This document shows positions 39,401-51,345 of a stretch of 64,000 nucleotides of DNA, piece by piece. How positions within the stretch are numbered: the first letter of the stretch is position 1; each line of letters opens with the position of its first letter. The notes below the pieces were generated by a model. The model ran no database searches. It was not told the DNA's origin and saw nothing but the letters and a program-made list of their open reading frames with translations. The DNA is from Trochalopteron elliotii. Taxonomy: Eukaryota; Chordata; Aves; Passeriformes; Leiothrichidae. The position numbers were made by a program, and so were the translations under genes. The stretch is taken from contig JANPWX010000130.1 in the NCBI GenBank assembly GCA_024734555.1, positions 624,663 through 688,662 of the forward strand, read 5' to 3'.

Positions 39401-40215
39401 AAAGACAGACTGCTAAAAAAGCTGTATGTTTTCCATCAAAAGAGTAGGGTTGTATCCAAATACAAGTCCTGCTCTGAAATTCTCAGCTAAGATGCAACAA
39501 CCTTCCCTCTGGCACCAAAAAAGTCATCCAGTGCAGCATGCCATAACAAACTTGATGTTAATGGCTTTTATACAAGGCTCTCATTTGAGCACAGGGGTCA
39601 TAAGGAACACAGTGCATATGGACAGAGAGTATTCTCCTCTCCTAAGCATAATGTGAGATAATACAAGTCTTCAAATAGGAGAAGAATCATAGCTCCAGGC
39701 TTTAAATTGGTTTTGTGTTGTCTTCTGATGTAAAGGAGTCTGAATGCTTTCCCATCTGAGTAACTATTTAACCTCAAGGCTTTAATCTACTACATGGAAT
39801 TCTCTGGGTTCTTAGCTATACTGGCTTCCACACTTGGCCTTTTTTTTCCTGAATTCTGTGCAGCTACTAAGGCCCACTTCAGTATGTATTACAGGATTCC
39901 ATCAATAGTTTAGACTATTTATTGATGGCATCTGACAGTCTTTTTTTTTTTTTTTTTGTAAAATACTTTAGTCATCTAGAGAAAGAAATCTCTGCAACTG
40001 GCAAAAAATAAAATCTGCCCATTTCAGCATTTCTGAGGCTGCTGTAATCCTTTGGAGTTTGTCTGTGGTATTGATCAGGTCAGAACTAGGCACAGAATCT
40101 TCACTACTAAAAAGCCAGTATTAAAATAAAAGAATGTAAGCAACTTGCATGAATCTCACAGGAGTTTTCTCTTCTTTTAAAAAGGTTGATGGGGGGTTGA
40201 TGAGCATAGTAATAT

Positions 40216-40243
40216 GTATGACAAATTATATTATTTGTCATAC
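40216..40243. repeat. Perfect 11-bp hairpin with a 6-base loop
   Basis: GTATGACAAAT is followed by six bases and then its exact reverse complement ATTTGTCATAC. No transposon ends or genes were recognised next to it. Confidence 0.9.
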
Positions 40244-40439
40244 ACTGGGGCCTTTGGCAACCTCTATGTGAACTTTAAGTATTAAAGCTAAAGCTACCTT
40301 AGAGCACCTTCATCAGGTTGATCTCTGCTGTTTGTAGATACCTAATTCCCCCCAGTTGGGAATCTGTGTGTCCTTGTTTTAATAGTTACATAGGGCTCAC
40401 TAATTTAATTTTTTAATTGCTTTTGGACTGAGGTAAACC

Positions 40440-40820
40440 AAGAAGATGAAAAGGACAGAAAGAGAGCGAGCGAGCAAGAGAGAAATAGAACCCAAGAGAT
40501 GGCTACAGTTGCTTATCACCCTCTGATCACCCTCTGACTGAGGCCCAGCCTGTCCCTGAGCAGTGACTGGAGCCCCTGGCCAATTCTTCCCAGTTTACAT
40601 ACTGAACATGATCATCTATGGTATAAAAATATCCCTCTGGCCAAGTTGGACCAGCTCTCCTGGCCATGCTCCCTCCCAGCTTCTTGTGCACCTGCACACT
40701 GGCAGAGCATGGGAAACTGAATAGTTCTTTAACAAGAGAAAACACTACTTAGCTATTCAAAACAGTGTTATACTAGCTACTAAGAAGAAAATTAACTTTA
40801 TCCCAGCTGGAACCAGAACA
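40440..40820 (-). mobile_element. Truncated solo LTR of a common avian endogenous retrovirus
   Basis: On the minus strand the block starts TGTTCTGGTTCCAGCTGGGA at 40820 and continues through a segment on CATGCTCTGCCAGTGTGCAG and AGAAGCTGGGAGGGAGCATG, then an ATGTAAACTGGG in the place of the TATA box. I recognise this order from an abundant bird LTR. The 3' part (poly(A) signal, U5 and the CA end) is absent or replaced by a pyrimidine-rich tract (plus strand GAGCGAGCGAGCAAGAGAG), so the left boundary is approximate. No retroviral coding sequence is present. Confidence 0.75.
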
Positions 40821-41699
40821 ATACCATGAGTGATTGCAATTTAATTAATATGAAATCCCAACATTTTGAATGAGACAGAGGAAAGAATCCAAGAAAGAGG
40901 CAAAATATTAACAGAAAAAGAAGAGCAACAGTCTCTTTAGTCAGATGCTGCTGCTGATAGGAACGCTCCCATGTGTTGCACAAGCTGTGTTAAGCATGGA
41001 TCATGAGGTTGCTATCTGATGGATACAGCAAAATCAGTCACCTGTTCAAGTCAGTTCTGGTCTAATTCAGGAAAAAGCAGTCAAAATTAGGCACCCAAAT
41101 CCACAGGTGTGACTTTCAGAGGTGCTGAACGTTCTGGCCTCTCGTTGCTTGTGGGTAACAAGCCCCCCAAGCAACACCTCTCTCAGAGGCTCTACACAAA
41201 GGAAAATCAAATTAGCACAGAACAATCACAATTAATTGACTCAAAAATGTGTGTATGTGTTATATTTGTGTGTATAAAGAAATATATGTATGTATAGCAG
41301 GAAGTCAAGGAGAGTAACTTGTATGTTTAGATTTATTCATGGTCACAATGCTTTTCTAAAGACTATTTCTTTGCCACCTACTTCTCTTGGTCACTCCAAA
41401 TGTTCAAACATTTCAATTATTGCACTTATTCTGAAAATGAGCTCTTTCTGCAGTGCATTACAGAGCAGCTTGGAAATATCTTTCCTAATCCATAGGAAGT
41501 TTGGACAAAAATGTGAAACTTTAGGTGAAAAATGATAGATATTGCTTCAAGTTGGTGATTTTCTTTCTTAATTGTTTTAAATTGTTTTAATAGCCCAGAC
41601 TTGCTGTTTGCCCTGTATATCCTGTGATGCACTCTGATCTTGGGAACGAGGAATATAATATTGCTTTCATTGGGGATCAAATATAGGAACAAGAGGTCT
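40821..41699. other. Intergenic DNA, no gene seen
   Basis: AT-rich sequence with a TG/TA-rich microsatellite-like part at about 41246-41298. No exon or transposon was recognised. Confidence 0.5.
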
Positions 41700-41790
41700 C
41701 ACAGAACAGTTTGAATTGGGACATTTAAAGCTCATCTACTCGAATCTCCCTGCAATAAGCAGGGACAGCTTCAGCTCAATCAGGTACCTG
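41700..41790 (-). mobile_element. CR1 LINE 3'-end fragment, first of two
   Basis: The plus strand reads 'GAATTGGGACATTTAAAGC', 'TCATCTACTCGAATCTCCCT' and 'GCAATAAGCAGGGACAGCTT'. This corresponds to the reverse complement of the CR1 3' region ('agcaggg..', '..gatgatcttt..gtccc'). It is more diverged than its neighbour at 41845 and repeats the same part of the element, so these are two separate insertions. Confidence 0.6.
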
Positions 41791-41844
41791 AACTCTAACT
41801 CCCAGAAGAGAGTTCAGCAGTGTTTTCTAACTAAATTAGTTTTT

Positions 41845-42115
41845 CACAGAATGGTTTTGGTTGGAAGGAACCTTAAATATCCTCTCCTTCCAATCCTCTG
41901 CCATGAGCAGGGACTAGACCAGGCTGCTCAGAGCCCCATCCAACGTGGTCTGGAACTCTTCCAGGCATGGGGCATCCACAGCTTCTCTGGACAACCTGTT
42001 CCAGTGCCTCACCACTCTCACAGTATGGAATTTCTTCCTAATATTAATCTAAACATATCCTTGAAGCCACTGCCTCTTTTCCTATCACTACATTCCTCTC
42101 CAAACACAGTGATTT
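41845..42115 (-). mobile_element. CR1 LINE 3'-end fragment, second of two
   Basis: The plus strand reads CACAGAATGGTTTTGGTTGG, 'AAGGAACCTTAAATATCCTC', 'CCATGAGCAGGGACTAGACC', 'CAGAGCCCCATCCAACGTGG' and on to 'CCTATCACTACATTCC'. This is the reverse complement of the classic avian CR1 3' end, about 270 bases. The 172-codon plus frame at 41716-42234 is an antisense reading of these elements and not a gene. Confidence 0.88.
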
Positions 42116-42898
42116 TTCAAATTCAGCACAATGGCCCCACCATCTTTTCTCACCAAGGTTTTGGCTGTAACACAGTCACTGGCTTTCTCCAACACCCATA
42201 TTTTCTTCCTCTGTCTCCTCCATACTGTCCTTGATGTGACTTTGGGCCTTGGCTTTGCCTTGGAAGGAACCTTGATGCTTGCAGTGCACTTGGTTCTTCA
42301 CAGTGACACTGTGTGTAACAAAAAAGTTTGAGGACAGATTCTTCCACAACTGGAGAAACTGGAAAGAACAGAAGACATTTGAAGGCTGGAGCTGCAAATA
42401 CAACTTGACACTTAGGCTGTATCTGTGAGTTCCCAGAAAAAGTGGTCCAAAACTGGGCCCCTCATACACTCCTTCATATTTTTTACTGTCAGAATTTGGT
42501 ATTTCGTGCAAGTCTTCAGGGACACTCAAAATTTTGTCATATACTCTGATTGATCATGTTTTGATTCAGCTGATTTAGTTCTGTTTCTTATACAGAGAGT
42601 CACCTACCCTCCTTTAGTTGTTTACCTCAGCAGAAAAAGAGGGAGCTCTGGGAAGTAGCAAATCCCAAAGGCTCCCACTTCCCCAGGACCTGGAGATTTC
42701 ATTCCAGGCAGTTTCTTGGTTTTGTAAAGCACCTTTCTGCTGCTCTTCCCTAAAGTCCCATGGGGATATATACCTAAGATCATGATAAAGATAGTAGAAT
42801 CAAAGGAAGTAAAGAAAATGCCCTCTCATTTGTTGCAGAGCAATAGGGAGCATGATAAGGATGTCTTGCACAAGATAATAAAACCCAAACCAAAATCA

Positions 42899-43215
42899 AC
42901 AGGTTGCCAGTACCTGAAGGGAACCTACAAGAGAGATGAGGAAAAATTATTTACTGGAGCATGTATTGTCAGGACATGGAATAAAGGCTTTAAACTGAAA
43001 GAGAGTAGGTTTAGATTAGATATTAGGGAGAAATTCTTTACAGTGAGGGTGGTGAGGCACTGGAACAGGTTGCCCAGAGAAGCTGTGGATATCCCATCCC
43101 TGACAATGTTCCAGTCCTCAGGAAGGATGGGGCTCTGAGCAAGCTGGTCTAGTTTGGATTGGAACTAGATGATTTTTAAAGTCCCTTCCAACCTGAGCCA
43201 TTCTATGATTCTAAA
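42899..43215 (+). mobile_element. CR1 LINE 3'-end fragment
   Basis: The block reads 'TTGCCAGTACCTGAAGGGAA', 'TTAGATTAGATATTAGGGAG', 'GGTGAGGCACTGGAACAGGT', 'TGCCCAGAGAAGCTGTGGAT' and ends 'CATTCTATGATTCTA', which is the canonical avian CR1 terminus. It is 5'-truncated and lies opposite in orientation to the copies at 41.7-42.1 kb. The 118-codon frame at 42782-43138 is a reading of this non-coding 3' part. Confidence 0.9.
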
Positions 43216-44604
43216 CATATTTATTGTTTCTTATTTCTTTCATTATTTTTGTCACACAAAATGTAGTTATAGAAATCACAATTCTCTGTTGATAGTCGGG
43301 AAAACCAACTCTCCCTGTACCAAAGCTTTGCTGTGGATGTGTTTTCACTGCAGCACAGGTCTGATAAATATTCAGTGCGGCAGACAGAGCACCCGTGCTC
43401 CTGTTGGTCCCGCCAGGGGTCTAATCCCCGCTGCCCTGACCCAGCCGGCAGAAGAGGCTTTTTGCCACGCCGAACGCCCATCTGGCGCCATCTGCCTGCC
43501 AAGTGCCGAGCCATACTCAAGAGTTTCCTGCTTCTACTCATCATTTCAGAAAAGGTGTGTTGCTTCTTGCTCATGACATCAACGTTTGAAGCAAAGGTTC
43601 AGGCCAAAATTCTTCATCACTGGCTTAGCGATTTAAAATCGGCCAGTACGACTGTTCGATTTTCTCCCCTGGGGGAACAAAGAAGCAGCAGGAAGAGGTT
43701 TTGCTTGTGCAGACAGATAAGCCTGTAAAATGCTACTGGCCCAGGTGAGGAGTCTTGGTGAATCGCTGATTCTGCAGGTGTTTGTGTACACCTGGTAAAG
43801 AACGGGAAGGACACAGGGACACATCCACTGGCAACTCTGCCCCGCTGCTTCTCTTCCAGTCGGTCTGTGATGAGTTTGTGGATGGCTCCCTGCTTCACTA
43901 CCCAAACCCTTTTCAAGCCTGTCACCTGACAAAACGATTGAGGCAGGAAACAACACAGAGTGCAAGGAACAGAATTTCCAACCGTGTCCCTGAATCCTCT
44001 GATCAGTTTCCTGCCCTAAGATGTCTAAGCTGTCAGGATTTCTGGCTCCTACTCAGGTAAAGTGATCCACAGGCGAAATAAATTCAGTATTATGTGGATC
44101 TGTGCATCTGCCTAGATGAGCCACATGGTGTGTACTGAAGGATGTGTATTTGCATGCAGAGGATACGTTTACTGATTATTCTGAAAATCAGAGACCAGGA
44201 GAGGGAGAAGAGTGGGTGGTGAGAAGCCAACCTGGTGGGAAAGTGTGAGCCTACAGGTTGAGAAAATGGGTTAGCAAATGTGAAAGCATCTTCACAGGAG
44301 ACTGTGAAGGAAAATTTTGACAAAGCAAAGATTCAAAGCCAAAACTTAGTGAGACTGAGACAGTAGTAGTGTGGAAAGCATATGATCTGTCCATCTGTTT
44401 GTCCTTAGCTAAAAGCCCTTTATTAAAAATCCCAAATCCCATTAGGGTTTTGCAGCCTTTCATTATACTGATCATCCCATGGGAGTTTTACCTGTTTGTC
44501 TTCTTGAGTCGTATTCCTCCCACCTTTGCATCATTCAGGACAACACAGCTTGTCATGATCCCCAGTTAAAAGTATGAACATCACACTCTTTATGGTTGCA
44601 AGTG
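43216..44604. other. Unique sequence with a GC-rich patch; no gene seen
   Basis: About 1.4 kb between CR1 copies. Bases 43380-43520 are clearly richer in C+G and CpG than the surroundings and hold a CTCF-like motif (listed separately). Frames at 43169-43728 overlap on both strands. None has recognisable domains or a convincing splice pattern. A short regulatory element is a better guess than a coding exon. Confidence 0.4.
43483..43501 (-). promoter_or_regulatory. Candidate CTCF binding site
   Basis: The minus strand reads TGGCAGGCAGATGGCGCCA. It keeps the central CAGATGGCGC of the vertebrate CTCF consensus, with a mismatch at one of the usually strong C positions on its 5' side. It sits in a GC-rich patch of otherwise AT-rich intergenic DNA. 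Occupancy cannot be judged from sequence. Confidence 0.4.
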
Positions 44605-44770
44605 TCATAAAATTGTAGAATAGCTCAAGTTGAAAGGGACCTATAAGGATCATTGATTTCAATTCTCTGCTCCTTGCAGGACTAGCCAAAACTAAACCAT
44701 ATGACTAAACATCAACCAGACACTCCTTAAACTCTGACAGGTTTGGTACTGTGTCTCTGGAAAAAAAATC
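44605..44770 (-). mobile_element. CR1 LINE 3'-end fragment (different subfamily)
   Basis: The plus strand reads 'ATAAAATTGTAGAATAGCTC', 'AAGTTGAAAGGGACCTATAA', 'GACTAGCCAAAACTAAACCA' and 'CCTTAAACTCTGACAGGTTT'. This matches the reverse complement of another avian CR1 3' end that I recall. It is about 165 bases and diverged. Confidence 0.75.
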
Positions 44771-47700
44771 ACAGTGGAAGCGTAGGAACAAAAAAACTGT
44801 TCAAAATTGTCAGCTGAGCACTTCAAACACCAAGAAGGTGTTTAACAGCAGGGAGATCTAATGAAATGGACAGATCACAAGATGAAAGTGGTTTAGTAAA
44901 TAGGAAGAAATCCTGTGAAGGAAGGAGGATGAAAAAAAGCTGTTTCTAAGTAGTTTTTACCCTCCTTTGTGTGTGTTCACTGAAGGGAATGCAGCTATAG
45001 GAAGCCAAAAGCTGAAGCTGAAAGCTCCCCTTTTGGCACTGCTCCATTCCCATAACTGGTCCAGAGGAGCTGCCAAACCAGCCAAACACTCCCTCTACTG
45101 CCTACACAAAATTTGTATCTGAACCTGGACTCTGATGGGCAAAGATGAATCAGTAACTAAGACATCAGACTACAATTCCAGGGTGCACAGGAGTCAGAGG
45201 CAGCTCAGACACAGCTTCCAGGCTGGCTGTGCCACAGAAGTGATTTTTGTCACACAGGAGTGACCAGGGATGGCCCCTGGCCTACACTGTCCCTTCAGAC
45301 CTCCCTGGCCATGGTCCACAGAAGGCACTCCGACACCAGGCCTGGCTGCCTGACACAGAATATGCAGGACCAGCCTCACAGAGAGACATGTCAGGGGTGG
45401 GCACTAGGGCAGATCCATCCTCCATGTGAGAAAATCTGCCTACCCTCACAGCTGAGCTTCTTTTGGCCCCTGAAGTTTCCTTCCCACTATATCACCAACA
45501 GAATGTTCAGCTGTTACTAAACTTGTGAAGGATGCACTGCTATCATTTTATCCTCCTCCTATGTAGTTCATTTCAAAATGGTCTTAAAATGCTTTTTAAT
45601 GGAAAGCACCTGGGCACAGTTCAAAGCTAGTCCACATCTAGCAGAAGTCTCAAAGACTAACAGCCACTAAAATCCACACCCTAACTTTAAAATTCTCCTC
45701 CAGCCTATGCTGAGAGCATGAAGCTAAACTTTTCTTCCTGTTTTTCTTAACAGCTGTGTGTAATTCTGTAAAGATTATAGACTTAAGTTTACAGCATCAA
45801 TAATGCTACTGCAAAATTAATTGACAAAACAAATGTGACATTAAATATTTACCAGCCTCCTGTTGTCCTGCTGGTCCTCAGCAGACTGCAGTCAAGTCCA
45901 AGCCCCATGGGTCACTTTAAAGAATCAGGATAAGAATTCATTAGGGCAATCCTGACTAAAATAAAACATGATACATTTTACTAGCCTGGTTTAGGTGACA
46001 GGTGTAAGGATTTAAATGGAAGATTTACTGCTTTATGCTTCTACCACTTTATACAGCAAAAAGTCCTTCATTATTACCTTCATTCTACCAATAGAAGGTA
46101 CAGACTAATGGCTTATTCCATTTGAAACAATAAAAATACTACAGATCAGTGTTATTTTACAAGTTTCCTAGGTGTTCCAGCAAATCAGCACTGCTCTATT
46201 GGAGAGTTCACTGAAAAACAGTGCAAAGACTAAATATTCCTCCTCCTCTTCCCCTCTTGAGTCATCCCCACTTACCTCCCACAGCTGCACTGGCACTGCT
46301 GTACTGCCCATTAGGGTCACTGTCTCGTGCATCCTGTGATCACTGTGCAACCTCCCCAGTCACTCAGCTCAGCAGCATTAAATGTAAGCTCTGCTCTCTT
46401 CCCTTCTTGCATGCTTGTGCACTCTATCACTCATCTTATTCTTCATCCACTGCAGGGTGACACCTTCAGGGGTTAGCACACACTCCAGGCAGGCTTTTCC
46501 CTTCCTCTTCACTTGGGTGTTCTTGAGATTTCTGAGAAACTGAATTGGAACCCCTGGGAAATGGGAAGGGGTGAGCAAGAAAAAATGTCACACACCAGCA
46601 ACTACATTATAGATCAAAACAGATGTCTTTGTCTTTGCAGGATATAACATGGGCTCCTTGCAAGAGATATTCCAGGCTTGGGACTTTATTTCCAGTGTGA
46701 GAAGGAGGTCTTGATGCTCCTCTGATTGCCTGTCACACTAGCTTTTTGAGACTGTGGATTCCAATTTTGTCAGCTCAAGCTCAGGGGTTTTGTGTTTTTG
46801 ATTTATGGACTTTGCAGCTCAAACCTTGCTGTCCCACATTTGATCCACCCACCATGCAAAGATGTTTCCTTTCCATCGCTCATGATCAACGAAGAGCAGA
46901 GTGTTCTGTACTAGACCTCCAGTCTTAACACCCAAGCCTTTAAAGTAGCTGGGTTGAACACCCTTAATTTTCAGTGTGGGCCAATCCGTCATCAGTTGAA
47001 TCATCCTTCATTCTTATCATCCCACTTCGACTCTTTCCCATTGAACTTCTAAGTGAAGCTCTGCACTTTCTTCAGCAGCGAGATTCCAAGCACTGCTGTC
47101 TTGTTCACTTTTAGTGGTTCCAGTTCTGTCAGGAGTTAGGGAGCACACCTGTTAAAATACCAAAAAGACAAACATTCAAAAAGACAAAAGACAAACAGTC
47201 TGTTATATTTAGTTATTGATATCCAAATTCTTACACTAAACAGCAAAATGTCAGTGAAATACTTTTTGAATTCTCAACTGGTAGCAGAAAGATCAATTCA
47301 CTCCTTCAACTTCAGTAGAAATTAAGCTAACTATAACTCACTAAAACTATAGCTAACTATAGCTCACTAAAAGTTGCACATAATCCAATAAAGCTGTGTA
47401 CCAACAGGCACACCACTTTTCTGTTCAGTTCTTCTGTCCCTGCTCTGCTCTTTTTTCTCTCCTTGTCATTGTAAAGTAAATGGTTTCAGGCAACTGCAGA
47501 TGACATCTGCAAGCATACCTGGAACCATTTGACAAGTTGAAGGATGACTGCCATATTACTGCTTTACCTGCCAAGAATGCTGCAGTGCCTGGCACAGGAT
47601 CACTATTTGTTTAAGTGAGGTAATCTACCATACTACCAAACAGCCTGTACCCAAGCCCTGCCTAGGGCTTAACCAAAAAGGAAAGTGTTATACTTAAAAG

Positions 47701-49531
47701 ATGATGCTTATGGCAAAGCTCATCTTGAAGAGATGGTCCTGCTGCAATAAAAGGTAAGGCAGGCAGCAGCATCACTGTTACTCAGCACTGATTAAAAGCT
47801 AGCTTGCTGCATAAAATGTGGTTGGTTTTCTTTCAAAAAGCAGACATATTTGCTTGGTCATAGGAAGCATATGCAGATGAAAAAAAGATCATTCTCATTA
47901 TGCCCAGGCCCATCCACTCACTTCAAAGTGCTGCAACAGTGTTTGGGCAAATTTTGCTAGCACTAAAAGGACAGTGCCAAGGTGCATTTTATCATTTCCA
48001 TCTTCTCTGCTAAAACTGGTCCAAATTCAGTAGTGACTCACACCCTTTCCACACTGACATCAGTGGAGAATTTGGCTTATTATGTGTAATAACCAGGCTT
48101 CAAACTGAAATCTGCTCTCTCTTGAAAGGCGTTTTCATATGGGCGCTTTGGTAATTGTGGGTTGGTTTATGACTTGTACAAGTTAGATTTCTGTTTGAGC
48201 CTAAAAAGACCAGTGAATCATGAATGTTGTAGAGACACGTATGAAAAGATGGTTACATTTTGGTCCAGCAATTCTGACCCCCAAATGTTTGTCTGCAGTT
48301 GATGTTGACATTGTACAAAGAACCTCATGGGTCTGAGAACAAACGTTACCTGTCACTCTCTGCACAACAGTTTCCTGTCAGCCACAGAAGACTGTAGGTG
48401 CCTAGGTCTGCCCCATTCCCCCTGGAAATGCTTGGCATGTATTTCAAACCTATATGCTTTGTGTAATTTTTTTTCATGGAACACAAAGTCTCTGCTCCAT
48501 AGCAAGCACAATGCTTGCACCTGCGAAAACACATCCTTTTTGTGCAGTGGGCTCAGAGGGCAAGAGCCACAGAGCTCAAAGTTAGCAGGGAGTAGATTCT
48601 TCCATCCTGCTCCACCTCCCTCTACTTGCAGCAAATCTGCCCTTTGCCTAGCTCCAAAATTCCTACAAGCTTGGTTGTTAGTAGCAATTGTAAAGCCAGA
48701 CCTCTAGAGCTTATCTTTAGTCATGATCAAGGACATTGTGCAGATGGCATCAGTGTAGGCACAGGAGACTTGTAGTTATCTGTGTCATCTCAGGAACAGC
48801 ATTCAGGTTGGAAAGAGAAAAAAATAAAAACATAGACAAACAATAAGCAGAATCTCCCAGTAGGCTGGGGTGGTAGGGAGTGGGTATGACAAATGTATTG
48901 GTGAACTCCTCTTTTTATTTGTGTTTATATGTGGTTTTTTAATCGCTAAAGAAACTGACCTGTTGAAAATCCAGAATCTCTGAGGACAGAAATTTTGAGG
49001 CCAAATCCAATTCCCCCTCATCCCTAAAGGTTCCTTACAGCCTTCCTAAAACCCCAGAAACAGACAGAGGTCTTTCCACTGATTGTGATGTATTTTGGAT
49101 CAGGTGCATTCTTGGCCTGAGGCAGAAAAATGAAGCCACCTTTCTTCTCAGAGACATCTTTTTATATTCTGACACTCTGCACTGGCAGTGAGTGTTCCCC
49201 CTGCACTGCATGAGGATTACAGAGACCAGAGGTGGGGGAATGGAAGCTGTTGGACTTAAGACTCTGAAGTAGTGTAGGAAGAGTTTGACTTGGCCTGACT
49301 GGCAGGTTTCCAAGAAAGGACTGCCTCAGAGAAGAGGTGAATTAGGGTGAACTAAGAATTACAGAGAGAGGAGAGAGAGGGACAGAGCAAGGGAAGGAAA
49401 AGAACAGAGGAAGGGCAGTACTTTTGCAACCACAGGACATCACAAATTACACAGGATGAACCGGGATATGTGTCCTGAATAATACTATGAATTACTAAGA
49501 TTTAACATTGCCTGAATGACACTTGGAGGGA
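44771..49531. other. Intergenic DNA, no gene seen
   Basis: AT-rich sequence with a purine-rich stretch at about 49355-49425. The overlapping frames at 45194-45520 and 48327-48707 showed no family resemblance, and I called no exon. Confidence 0.5.
49355..49425. repeat. Purine-rich (GA) tract
   Basis: About 70 bases almost entirely A and G on the plus strand, including AGAGAGAGGAGAGAGAGGGA. Simple sequence that could adopt triplex DNA. Confidence 0.75.
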
Positions 49532-50010
49532 GGACATTGACCTGTTGGAGTGATTCCAGAGAAGGCCACCAAGTTAATTAGAAGGATGGAGCACCTCTCC
49601 TGTGAGGAAAAGCTGAGAGAATTTGGATTGTTCAGCCTGGAGAAGGCTTTGAAGCGACCTAATTGTGGCCTTCCAGTACCTGAAGGGAGCCTACAAGAAA
49701 GATGAGGCAAAACCATGTGCAAGGGCAGTAATATGGTGACAGGACAAGGGGGAACAGCTTCACAATGAAAGAGAATAGGTTTAGATCAGATATTAGGGGA
49801 AAAAAATCTTTATTGAAAGGTTGGTGAAGCATTGGCACAGGTTGACCAGAGAAGTTATGGGTGCCCCATCCCTGGCAGTGTTCAAGGCCAGGCTGGATGG
49901 GGCTCTGAGCAGCCTGGCCTAGTGGAAGGTGTTCCTGCTCATGGCAGGGGGTTGAAAGTGGATAATCTTTAATGTCTCTTCCAACCCAGTCCATTCTATG
50001 ATTCTATGAC
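49532..50010 (+). mobile_element. CR1 LINE 3'-end fragment, about 480 bases
   Basis: The block reads 'TGATTCCAGAGAAGGCCACC', 'TTCAGCCTGGAGAAGGC', 'GGCCTTCCAGTACCTGAAGG', 'GAGCCTACAAGAAAGATGAG', 'GGCTGGATGGGGCTCTGAGC' and ends 'CCATTCTATGATTCTATGAC'. It is the longest CR1 copy in the window and includes the end of the reverse-transcriptase-proximal 3' region plus the terminal repeat. It has several indels and no usable open frame. Confidence 0.92.
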
Positions 50011-51209
50011 ACACGAGAGGCATTAGGGCCTCACTATTCTAAACACAAAACTAAGTAACAAAAATAACACATTCTCTCTTTTCCATGTTACATTAGGGCT
50101 TGGTTTGCTTTTAAGTTTAGCTCAGAATATTGCTTTGCCTCCTAAAATCTGAGAAGAAACATTGGAATTAATGAATGAACATGTGAAATGGAACAGTGGC
50201 CTGTTACTTACTTTCTCTGTTTGAGTTTATTTTAAATCATAATTTCTTTTCCCATCTGCTTTATGGAAGAGATTAGATTAACCTTGCTTTATTTTACTTA
50301 CTGTACTTCTTACAACTTTACATCCATCACAGATACCACTCTGGAATGAAATTCTTTCATTAGCAGCTCTCAGCACACTGACAGGAATGATTTGTGACTT
50401 TTTGTGATAATATATCTCAAAAAATAAAGGCTCACACGATCTTTTTGTTACTTTAGACAGTCACAGATCTGTCATATGGGAGAGATTATATATGATAGAA
50501 AGGCTTATTTACTTATGCATTAAAGGTCACATTCTTCCAGCCCTAGCCAAATCACTCAATCGTGAGTTCTGCATAACAAGAACTGCTGCATTTAAATCAA
50601 TAAGGACAAGTTTCCAGCAGCTTAAATGAACAGCAGCTTTCCCCACTGATCTGACTGATCCATGAAAAATCTCTAAAAACAGTGAGGATAGATATAGGTA
50701 ATGGCAGTTTGCACCTCTTTTTGTTTACCCTTCTTCTGGTTATGGAAGATGACAGACTGTATTTCCTTGCATGAGGTGAGTGCATATACCTGAGGGCACC
50801 TGGAAATACAGTCAGTTGTTGGCATGTACTAGCTAAAGGTCTTCCAGAGAAAATATTTTTTACTCACCCTCATTTTTTTTCAGTGGACAAGGCTTTCCCA
50901 CAAATTCAGGAAGGCTTTCTCCAGCAAGGATCTCAAAGGAGCACATCAGCATGCTACAAAGCTCCAACAATGCAGAAGACTTCCTGGAAAACACTTCTTT
51001 GGTTGGGGAAAAAATATGCTAATTAAGTGAACAGCAAGGTAACTGTTTGCAGGATTTATTTACCAGGAATGAGAAGGAGTAGATATAACAAGAAGCCCAA
51101 AACATAAAGCTACACAGAGTACTGCTCATCACCTAAAACTCCTGAGACAGAAAGGTTTGTGCAGCAGGAAGAGCTCTAGTTGTCTGTAGGAGGCTGCTGA
51201 TCAGCTCCT
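50011..51209. other. Intergenic DNA, no gene seen
   Basis: AT-rich sequence. No exon, RNA gene or transposon was recognised. Confidence 0.5.
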
Positions 51210-51345
51210 CACTTCTTTCCTGAATTTCTGCAGGATTCTGGGCAAGTAATTTACTCTCTTTGTATATATCTTGTCATCTAGACAATGAGAAAATGGGGCT
51301 GCCTTGCTGCGCAGGAGTGCTGTAAGGTGCTCTGATGTCAGATGT
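51210..51345 (+). mobile_element. Diverged MIR-type SINE
   Basis: The series 'GATTCTGGGCAAGTAATTTA', 'CTCTCTTTG', 'CTAGACAATGAGAAAATGGG' and 'GTAAGGTGCTCTGATG' follows the MIR core order. Divergence is high and the boundaries are approximate. Confidence 0.55.

Larger units (their letters stand above)
34691..40439. other. Intergenic DNA, no gene seen
   Basis: AT-rich sequence without recognisable exons. It contains a pure A-run of about 23 bases (36385-36407), a T-run of about 17 bases (39941-39957), a GGT microsatellite near 35960 and a perfect hairpin at 40216-40243. Open frames are short and family-less. Confidence 0.5.

Noticed and set aside
41716..42234. 172-codon plus-strand frame
   Set aside because: It is an antisense reading of two CR1 3' ends, which are non-coding.
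43390..43445. Possible tRNA-like segment around GGGTCTAATCCCCGCTG
   Set aside because: No cloverleaf with acceptor stem, anticodon arm and T-arm could be assembled.
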